From: an uncultured Lachnospiraceae bacterium
Lineage (GTDB): Bacteria > Bacillota > Clostridia > Lachnospirales > Lachnospiraceae
Assembly (NCBI GenBank): GCA_947625775.1
Contig: CANQPM010000009.1
Span: forward strand, 62,001-126,000
Direction of reading: 5' to 3'
Length of the DNA stretch: 64,000 bases
Shown here: positions 58,441 to 64,000 of the stretch, piece after piece
Numbering within the stretch: the first letter of the stretch is position 1
How the letters are laid out: each line of letters begins with the position of its first letter
Program-made: the position numbers and the translations under genes
Notes under the pieces: generated by a model
What the model saw: only the letters and a program-made list of their open reading frames with translations
Database searches by the model: none
What the model was told of the DNA's origin: nothing

Positions 58441-58893
58441 ATGCAGAGGAGCGAGAACAGGGCTTTAAACAATATGATTGTAAAGCTGTTCAACAACATA
58501 ATGGATATCGAGGAAAAGGCTATAATCACAAGCGAATTTAAGGATATCACAAACAACGATATGCACATTATGGACGCAATCGGAATCGACGAGCCTCAGA
58601 GCATGTCCGTCATAGCAAAAAAACTCTCCGTGACAGTAGGCACGCTCACCACGAATATGAACAGCTTAGAGGATAAAGGCTATATAATAAGGGAACGCAG
58701 CAAAAATGACAAGCGTGTCGTTTTAACGCGCCTGACTGATAAGGGCAGAAAAGCCTTTTACCACCACAGGAACTTCCACCAGAATATGATAAAGGCAATA
58801 CTCCGCGACATGGAGGAGGACGAGCTTAAAGCGATGATAAAAGGACTTCTCAACCTAAGTGACTTTCTTGAAGAAATGGAGAAAAAAGTATAG
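58441..58893 (+). CDS. fabT: MarR-family repressor, FabT-like
   Basis: A 150-residue winged-helix protein: the MARR core is NNDMHIMDAIGIDEPQSMSV, then LSVTVGTLTTNMNSLEDKGY and RSKNDKRVVLTRLTDKGR. FabT represses fab genes in response to acyl-ACP in streptococci. Being last in a fab operon supports the same role here, with the 50449-50469 palindrome as candidate site. The ATG at 58441 follows GGGAGGTG. Confidence 0.8.
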   Translation: MQRSENRALNNMIVKLFNNIMDIEEKAIITSEFKDITNNDMHIMDAIGIDEPQSMSVIAKKLSVTVGTLTTNMNSLEDKGYIIRERSKNDKRVVLTRLTDKGRKAFYHHRNFHQNMIKAILRDMEEDELKAMIKGLLNLSDFLEEMEKKV

Positions 58894-59049
58894 TACCGTA
58901 GCACAAATATCTGCCTGATATTTTGTGCAGAATAAATGTAGCAGACGACATTAAAAAATGTTATACTTTTTGCAACAGAGCATATAATGCCATACGCAGC
59001 GGCACATATGAAAGCGGCGTATGAGAAAGATAGAAGGGGAGGGCAAGTG

Positions 59050-59283
59050 ATGAGTGACAGGGAAAGGGCAGTACAATTATTGGAGCAGATACCAGAAAGC
59101 AAAATGCTGTTTGTTGTGGATATGTTAAACAGCATCAGAAATTTACTTATTGATGAAGTTGAGCCCGACGAATGGGACATAAGAATGATGAAGGAAGCGG
59201 AAGTGGAAAATAACGGTGAAACAATATCACTGGATGAATTATTAAAGAGAGATGGTTTGACATATGCAGACTTACAAGATTAG
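59050..59283 (+). CDS. RelB/Phd-type antitoxin-like protein
   Basis: A 77-residue acidic helical protein (ERAVQLLEQIPESKMLFVVD, then EVENNGETISLDELLKRDGL, YADLQD). The last part is the toxin-binding tail typical of type II antitoxins. The start follows GGGAGGGCAAG. The RelE gene after it, overlapping by 20 bases, is truncated, so this antitoxin probably has no functional partner locally. Confidence 0.7.
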   Translation: MSDRERAVQLLEQIPESKMLFVVDMLNSIRNLLIDEVEPDEWDIRMMKEAEVENNGETISLDELLKRDGLTYADLQD

Positions 59284-59401
59284 TAATCTATTCCGCTTGA
59301 GAGTAGGAGATTACAGAATATTATATACTATTGATGAAATAGTTAAAATTATTTCAATAGAAAATATAGACAATAGAGGAGATATTTATAAACGATATTA
59401 G
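59264..59401 (+). pseudogene. Truncated RelE/ParE toxin
   Basis: ATG 59264 opens 45 codons: MQTYKI joins directly to FRLRVGDYRILYTIDE and IENIDNRGDIYKRY. The last two parts are the C-terminal half of RelE-family toxins. The middle (about 40 residues, normally including basic and helix residues) is missing. The toxin is therefore likely inactive. Confidence 0.7.
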
Positions 59402-59411
59402 ATTTTTTATT

Positions 59412-59455
59412 AAAGCCACCCCAAAATTTGAATGGTAATAGGGTGGTTTTTATTT
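59412..59455 (+). terminator. Terminator left of flagellin module 2
   Basis: AAGCCACCC (59414-59422) pairs with GGGTGGTTT (59441-59449) with one wobble, followed by TTATTTTATT. It is the counterpart of the terminator at 33.4 kb. Confidence 0.75.
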
Positions 59456-59478
59456 TATTATATGGTTATAATAAGAAA

Positions 59479-59504
59479 TGCAACATTCTAGCCAGAATGT
59501 TGCA
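59479..59504 (+). repeat. Recombination site 2L
   Basis: Arms TGCAACA and TGTTGCA flank core TTCTAGCCAGAA. The arms equal those of module 1, but the core differs. Confidence 0.78.
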
Positions 59505-59538
59505 TTTTTTAACGCTATTTTTTGTTCTTACACCTTAT

Positions 59539-59565
59539 ATATCGGTTATTGTCTGAAATACTTTA
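59539..59565 (-). promoter_or_regulatory. Sigma-28 promoter facing away from flagellin 2
   Basis: On the minus strand: TAAA (59565-59562), 15 bases, ACCGATAT (59546-59539). The boxes and spacing are identical to module 1, while the spacer sequence differs. Confidence 0.8.
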
Positions 59566-59735
59566 CCCTTTATACGAAAAATTTTTGAATTTTACAGAAA
59601 AATGCTTTTCGAGTACATAATGAATGTCCCTGAATTAGCCGTAAAAAGGCATAGTTATACCATAAGACGTAAAAATGTTTAAGACGGCATTATAGAATTG
59701 TATATTTGACACCCATGGCGATTATTCCTAAGCTG

Positions 59736-60326
59736 CTAAAGCGCAATCTTCATAAATACCTCGTCGCGTTCGTCCTGCTCTATGCCCAGATAGCGGCGTG
59801 TTATCGGGAATGATGAGTGGTTAAAGATATTCATAAGCATTGTAGATGGAATACCCATGCGCGCGGCAAAGTAGCCAAAGGTCTTTCTTAGCGAATGGCA
59901 GCCGATATTTCCCGCTATTTTCAACACTTTTGCGGCGCCGCTTATAATGCGGTATGCCTGCGAGCGGCTCAGCGGCTTGCCTGTGTGCTTTTTCCCAGTA
60001 AATATAAAATCGTTTTCTTTTATTGGCAGGCGGCTTTTGCTACAATATGTCAGCAGCTTTTTTAAGGCATTTAACGCTTCCTTATTTAAAAATATTGAGG
60101 ATGCCTTTTTTGTCTTTTGCTCTCTTAGCTGCAGGTGTTTTTTAAATGAGCGGCATTTAAAGTCATATACGTCTTTCCAGCGCAGGCTTAAAATGTCGCT
60201 TATGCGCAGAGCGGTATTAATTCCTACGCAGAACAGCGTGTAGTTTCTTATCTCATTTTTTCCCAAAAAGTATTTTTTCATAGCTTCCAGCTCTCTTTTG
60301 TCCTTGATAGGCGACATCGTACTCAT
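59736..60326 (-). CDS. FimB/FimE-size tyrosine recombinase (DNA invertase), module 2
   Basis: The 196-residue paralog of the module 1 recombinase, with the same catalytic set: Arg in NTALRISDIL, HSLRKTF, His in IFNHSS and Tyr in TRRYLGI. Sequence differs most in the middle (residues 60-115), the side likely to contact the DNA core, which fits the different core of its sites. The start follows AGAAGGG. Its substrate is predicted to be sites 2L and 2R. Confidence 0.88.
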   Translation of the reverse strand: MSTMSPIKDKRELEAMKKYFLGKNEIRNYTLFCVGINTALRISDILSLRWKDVYDFKCRSFKKHLQLREQKTKKASSIFLNKEALNALKKLLTYCSKSRLPIKENDFIFTGKKHTGKPLSRSQAYRIISGAAKVLKIAGNIGCHSLRKTFGYFAARMGIPSTMLMNIFNHSSFPITRRYLGIEQDERDEVFMKIAL

Positions 60327-60376
60327 AATTTTACCCTTCTCTAAACGTTTCCTTTCGTCAGATTTCCTTTCATTTT

Positions 60377-60405
60377 AATATAATTCGTTTCACGGCAAAT
60401 ATCAA
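60377..60405 (-). promoter_or_regulatory. Promoter of recombinase 2
   Basis: On the minus strand: TTGATA (60405-60400), 17 bases, TATATT (60382-60377). The -35 box nearly touches site 2R, so recombinase binding could repress its own gene. Confidence 0.5.
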
Positions 60406-60406
60406 A

Positions 60407-60432
60407 TGCAACATTCTGGCTAATTTGTCGCA
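60407..60432 (-). repeat. Recombination site 2R
   Basis: TGCAACA, core TTCTGGCTAATT, TGTCGCA. Its reverse complement agrees with site 2L at 22 of 26 bases, including 16 contiguous bases of one half; all four differences lie in the other half. Confidence 0.72.
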
Positions 60433-60487
60433 TTCGGAAATTTATCCGCAAAAGCGCATTTTTCACGAAAAACAAGGAGGTTTTTAT

Positions 60488-60757
60488 ATGCTGATGCTCA
60501 CAGTGCCAAAGGAAGAATATCTGATGATAGGAAAAAATGTCAAAATCACTTTTCTTGGGGGAAACAACAACCAGCTGCGGCTGATGATAGACGCACCCAA
60601 GGAGGTAAACATCGCAAGGGGCAGGGCAATCCAAAAGCGCGCGGTAAAGCGCAGGAACGCGGCGTTGCAACAGGCGCATGCGCAGGAAGAAAGCGGCGCG
60701 GAGGCTTCAATTGAAAAAGCGGAGGAAATTTCCGCTGAAAAAGCGCAGGAGGCGTAG
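60488..60757 (+). CDS. csrA: CsrA-family RNA-binding regulator, flagellin-linked, module 2
   Basis: An 89-residue paralog of the module 1 CsrA; the first 58 residues are nearly the same (MLMLTVPKEEYLMIGKNVKI, APKEVNIARGRAI). The C-terminal tail differs: a longer Glu/Ala-rich acidic helix in place of the Ala/Lys tail. AAGGAGG selects ATG 60488. ACAAGGA over the ribosome site suggests possible autoregulation. The flagellin gene follows by 206 bases. Confidence 0.82.
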   Translation: MLMLTVPKEEYLMIGKNVKITFLGGNNNQLRLMIDAPKEVNIARGRAIQKRAVKRRNAALQQAHAQEESGAEASIEKAEEISAEKAQEA

Positions 60758-60781
60758 CAGCCGCAGGCAGTGATAATAGCT

Positions 60782-60827
60782 GAATACAGTCCGTCAAAGC
60801 AGGCGCGCCAAAAGGCGGACTGTATTC
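60782..60827 (+). other. Strong hairpin between csrA and flagellin 2
   Basis: A 12-bp perfect stem, GAATACAGTCCG (60782-60793) and CGGACTGTATTC (60816-60827), has no U tract. A similar structure is at about 34774-34813 in module 1 (AGCCGCC/GGCGGCT). Likely an mRNA processing or stability element that lets flagellin mRNA outlast csrA. Confidence 0.5.
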
Positions 60828-60879
60828 GGATTATTATATACAACTGAATATTGAAAACAATGTAACTCAAAAACAAACG

Positions 60880-60900
60880 GCGGGAAACGGAAATTCCCGC
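60880..60900 (+). promoter_or_regulatory. Putative CsrA-binding hairpin in flagellin leader 2
   Basis: GCGGGAA and TTCCCGC pair around a loop with ACGGA; GGA is at 60889-60891. The arm bases differ from leader 1 but pairing is kept. Confidence 0.6.
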
Positions 60901-60963
60901 GGCACGGCTAAGGCGCAGGATTGGAAAATTATAAAGCGCCAAGGCAGACAAGGAGGTAATTTT

Positions 60964-62982
60964 ATGGTAGTACAGCACAATTTACAGGCAATCAATTCTA
61001 ACAGAATGTTAGGCATCACACAGGGAACGCTTTCAAACTCTACAGAAAAGCTTTCGTCAGGGTATAAGATTAACCGTGCGGCAGACAACGCAGCGGGCTT
61101 GACAATTTCAGAGAAGATGAGAAAGCAGATTAGAGGACTTACACAGGCATCTACAAACGCAGAGGATGGCGTATCAGCGGTACAGACAGCAGAAGGCGCG
61201 CTGACAGAGGTTCATGATATGCTGCAGAGAATGAACGAGCTTGCAGTGCAAGCGGCAAATGGCACAAACTCAGAGTCAGACCGTCAGGCCATACAGGATG
61301 AGATAGACCAGCTTGTAACAGAAGTAGACCGCGTATCAGAGACAACAAAGTTTAATGAGATTTACCTGTTAAAGGGAAATTCAGAAGGCACAACGGAAGA
61401 AATGAAAGTTAATGCTCATGATGCAGGTATTAAAGGCACATTGTTGGACAAAGGCAATACGGCAGTATTTTCTTTGGGGAAGGCACTGGAAGATGGCGAT
61501 AAAATTAATGTGGCTGGTGAGGAGTATACTATCGGTGGAGAAAAAAAGCAGGCTCCAGGTGAGATTCTTGATCCAAGAAAGATGAGAAATGACACTGATG
61601 GGTATGTGGATTATGATACGACGGCTAATTTTGGTGATGTTGTTGGATTTAAAGCAGGTGACAGTTTCACTGTAAATGGTGAGACATATACGATGACAGA
61701 TAAGATTGCACTGGATGAAATTGAATTTACAACTACAGGTGATGTAACTACATTCCAGATAGGAGAAAGATACTATCAACTGGGTGCGACTAATGATTAT
61801 GGTGAAGGTGCAAGTAAAGATGGACTTACTAGCGCTAATGCTTGGACAGTAGATGAAGAAACAGCTAAGAAACTTATAAAGAAAGCAATAGATGAAGAAC
61901 AGCAAGTCACTATAACTGACAATGCTACGATAGGTGGAGTTGACATTGCTAATCCAACGCAGGTTGTTTTAGAACATGCTGAAAATGAAATTTTCGTACA
62001 GGCAGGCGACAAATTGCAGGATTTGGCAAAAAAAGTATTGGATGATGCTGCTTATACAATGCAGATAGGCGACAGCTACACAAAAATTAATGATGACGGT
62101 GAGGCGGAAACAATTATTGGAGTAGAAAATCCACAATCTGCAAAAGCTACATATACAGCTATCAAAGCCCTTGCTGACGACGATTATGTTATCTTGGGAA
62201 CAGCGGAAGATGCAAAGAAGTATACTATTATTGCTGATGATGAAGAAGAAGATCTTGCGTCATATAAGCTTCATAAGGACACTATTCTTTCAATGATTCA
62301 TGACGGAGATGTGGTAGGCGTAAATTCGATCACTCTAAAAACTGTTATTGGAGACATTGGCGTACCTGAATCAGAGGAAAACGGCACTGAAGAAGCAACT
62401 ATCAGTGCAGAGGAAGCGTATGAGAAAATTGCGGAAGAACTGACAAAGGCGAGTAGCATCGGCGCAGACGAGGGCAAAGAGGCAACTGTAGAAAGCGACG
62501 GAGAAGGAAACTTTACAATCACAAAGGGCTCAACCAATGTAACAGAGCCGCTCTCTTTTAACCTCCATGTTGGAGCAGACGCTGACATGACGAATAAGAT
62601 AGGTGTTGACATTAATGCAATGAGCGCAAAAGGTCTTGGTATACAGAACTTGAAGGTTGTTGCAGTAGATGACAGCGGTAAGACAATTAATGACGGTGGT
62701 ATGAACGCAACGTACGCAGTTGATGCAATTGCAGACGCAATCGCGAAAGTATCTGCACAGCGTTCAGCTCTTGGCGCGGTACAGAACCGCTTAGAGCATA
62801 CAATTAAGAATCTTGACAACGTAGTAGAGAACACCACGGCAGCAGAATCACGTATTCGTGATACGGATATGGCAACGGAGATGGTTAGATATTCTAACAA
62901 CAATATCCTTGCACAGGCAGGCCAGTCAATGCTCGCGCAGGCTAACCAGTCTAACCAGGGCGTACTCTCATTACTTGGCTAA
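60964..62982 (+). CDS. Flagellin 2 (large variable domain)
   Basis: A 672-residue flagellin, 190 residues longer than flagellin 1. The N-terminal 135 and C-terminal 120 residues are nearly identical to flagellin 1 (MVVQHNLQAINSNRMLGITQ; NQSNQGVLSLLG). The extra length is all in the central surface domain, which is acidic and looks modular (several NVAGEEYTIGGE-, FTVNGETYTMTD- and DGDVVGVNSITL-like beta units). LQRMNELAVQAANGTNS is retained. It probably forms an antigenically distinct filament. AAGGAGG precedes the ATG. Confidence 0.93.
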   Translation: MVVQHNLQAINSNRMLGITQGTLSNSTEKLSSGYKINRAADNAAGLTISEKMRKQIRGLTQASTNAEDGVSAVQTAEGALTEVHDMLQRMNELAVQAANGTNSESDRQAIQDEIDQLVTEVDRVSETTKFNEIYLLKGNSEGTTEEMKVNAHDAGIKGTLLDKGNTAVFSLGKALEDGDKINVAGEEYTIGGEKKQAPGEILDPRKMRNDTDGYVDYDTTANFGDVVGFKAGDSFTVNGETYTMTDKIALDEIEFTTTGDVTTFQIGERYYQLGATNDYGEGASKDGLTSANAWTVDEETAKKLIKKAIDEEQQVTITDNATIGGVDIANPTQVVLEHAENEIFVQAGDKLQDLAKKVLDDAAYTMQIGDSYTKINDDGEAETIIGVENPQSAKATYTAIKALADDDYVILGTAEDAKKYTIIADDEEEDLASYKLHKDTILSMIHDGDVVGVNSITLKTVIGDIGVPESEENGTEEATISAEEAYEKIAEELTKASSIGADEGKEATVESDGEGNFTITKGSTNVTEPLSFNLHVGADADMTNKIGVDINAMSAKGLGIQNLKVVAVDDSGKTINDGGMNATYAVDAIADAIAKVSAQRSALGAVQNRLEHTIKNLDNVVENTTAAESRIRDTDMATEMVRYSNNNILAQAGQSMLAQANQSNQGVLSLLG

Positions 62983-63020
62983 TCATTCTCAGAATGAAAT
63001 AAATAACACAACCCCTAAAA

Positions 63021-63053
63021 AAGAACCGACGCAAAATTGCGTCGGTCCTTTTA
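63021..63053 (+). terminator. Terminator of flagellin 2
   Basis: ACCGACGCAA pairs with TTGCGTCGGT around a short loop, followed by CCTTTTAAT. Confidence 0.8.
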
Positions 63054-63102
63054 ATCTTACGTTATTATTACTGAAAAACAAAAATTACCTAATAATTCTA
63101 TA

Positions 63103-63933
63103 CTATGCCATAATCGGCTCCGCCAACTCCCTGACTTCATCAAGTGACAAGCCAGAATACAACGCAATTTTTTCGATTGGCAGCTCTCCGTCTTTAATCA
63201 TACAAACAGCTATTTTTTTCGCCTTGTCCAACTCTGCTTTTTGTGCTGCTTCCCGCGCCGCCTCATTCCTCATATCCTCCAGCATCTTGCACATTGACTT
63301 CACTCCTTCCTCGTTCTGTTTGAAATACCTCGCCTTTTTTGCAAGCACGTCATAATTCATATCATCGGGATTGGTACAGGAAAAATCATGCATCAGCCTG
63401 CCGATTTCATCATCGCCGCGATATTTTCCATTAACATATATTATATGCGAACCATCGCCAAACAATACTTTTTCATCACCGACTGAAACATATCTCTCTA
63501 CCGAATAAATTGGCTTGTCGCCCTTCATCACATCATTTTCTGTAATAAAAATGACATAACTGTCAGGAATATCCTCTGTATTTTCCCCAGGCTTTAGGAT
63601 ATGCGCGTCAAGTAAGCTGCTGTTATGCCTTGCCCTTTTTGCGCCCGCGCCCGCATCTGAACGCTGAATTTCTATGTCCGCCTCTTTATCATCAGCGTCA
63701 ATTACATGTACATCCAATATTGCTGAACGCCCCTGAAGATTTTTCAATACTTCCTGCGTGCGGATTGATTTAATTCTTACCTCTTTTCCCAACACAATCC
63801 GAAGTATCAGCTCCACCGCTTCAAAATTATCTTCAAGACAGACTGTAAAAAAGTCATCGTCCATATATCGTAGTGATTGCAGACGCTCCAAGTCCTGTTG
63901 ATGTATCTGCTCTGCCGTATTCAAGAATACCAC
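63103..63933 (-). CDS. Rpn/PD-(D/E)XK family putative nuclease, second type
   Basis: A 276-residue protein. RYMDDDFFTVCLEDNFEAVE starts the domain, and RSAILDVHVIDADDKEADIEIQRSD carries the D and E-x-Q of the PD-(D/E)XK fold. A late coiled segment (EDMRNEAAREAAQKAELDKA) is followed by a short helical tail. This matches the PDDEXK transposase-like family abundant in Lachnospiraceae and is only distantly related to the 36.7 kb gene. The GTG start has AGAGGG seven bases upstream. It is convergent with flagellin 2. Confidence 0.8.
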   Translation of the reverse strand: MVFLNTAEQIHQQDLERLQSLRYMDDDFFTVCLEDNFEAVELILRIVLGKEVRIKSIRTQEVLKNLQGRSAILDVHVIDADDKEADIEIQRSDAGAGAKRARHNSSLLDAHILKPGENTEDIPDSYVIFITENDVMKGDKPIYSVERYVSVGDEKVLFGDGSHIIYVNGKYRGDDEIGRLMHDFSCTNPDDMNYDVLAKKARYFKQNEEGVKSMCKMLEDMRNEAAREAAQKAELDKAKKIAVCMIKDGELPIEKIALYSGLSLDEVRELAEPIMA

Positions 63934-64000
63934 CCGCTTTCCCTCTTAAATTATACATCGAACGCCTTTTATTGAAAACTGATTTTCGTAAAATTTTCAT

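Larger units (their letters stand above)
59479..60432. mobile_element. Invertible promoter-recombinase cassette, module 2
   Basis: Same design as the cassette at 33.5 kb: inverted sites at 59479-59504 and 60407-60432 enclose a sigma-28 promoter (pointing left) and a recombinase gene on the minus strand. The predicted state here is OFF for csrA and flagellin on the right. Confidence 0.72.

Overview
The window looks like a chromosomal stretch of an anaerobic, motile, carbohydrate-fermenting Clostridia bacterium, most likely Lachnospiraceae. The signs are a FabK/FabT-type fatty acid operon with a fused AccD-AccA, a large Gram-positive-type SRP RNA, an F-type ATP synthase operon, a type I pullulanase, a signal-less GH9 cellodextrinase and flagellins with their own CsrA proteins. 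No tRNA, rRNA, CRISPR array or insertion sequence was found.

Layout. 1-2.1 kb: end of a chemotaxis receptor and a sodium/solute symporter. 2.2-22.3 kb: an AT-rich accessory block. Its core (about 3.3-22.3 kb) runs almost entirely on the + strand. It encodes a zinc-ribbon membrane protein, a lipoprotein with a Gly/Ala-rich membrane segment and a C-terminal HNH/ENDO VII-like nuclease, a probable immunity protein, a lipoprotein plus MacB/FtsX-like ABC transporter, an ExbB/ExbD-like ion-driven motor with two further ExbD-like proteins, an OB-fold surface protein, a dynamin-like GTPase, a HerA/FtsK-type ATPase with a Ser/Thr-rich linker, and two toxin/immunity pairs. The two terminal toxins share an N-terminal DA-x-x-FWK-x-E motif. 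I read this as a candidate undescribed toxin-delivery or antagonism system of a monoderm bacterium; that function is inferred from context. 22.3-25.2 kb: HicAB with a palindromic operator, a decayed VbhA-Fic gene and a DUF4143 ATPase.

25.3-32.7 kb: complete ATP synthase operon (small I/Z-type proteins, then B-E-F-H-A-G-D-C). The c subunit carries residues matching the known Na+-binding signature. 36.7-47.9 kb: Rpn-family nuclease, a Ser/Thr kinase next to a 1389-residue Ig-like surface protein, SRP RNA, DUF3048 lipoprotein, pullulanase. 48-50.2 kb: GH9 enzyme and a small protein on the minus strand. 50.4-58.9 kb: fatty acid synthesis operon acpP-fabK-fabD-fabG-fabF-fabZ-accDA-fabH-fabT behind a promoter with an internal palindrome; accB and accC are not here.

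Two paralogous flagellin modules (33.4-36.5 kb and 59.4-63.1 kb) have the same plan: a terminator, a recombination site, a sigma-28-type promoter pointing left, a FimB-size tyrosine recombinase on the minus strand, an inverted copy of the site, then csrA and flagellin on the + strand. This is the expected structure of an invertible promoter cassette. In this assembly both promoters face away from flagellin, so both modules are drawn in the predicted OFF state. Each flagellin leader has a hairpin presenting GGA and an ACAAGGA Shine-Dalgarno region, consistent with CsrA control. These modules and the toxin block are the two most interesting parts of the window.
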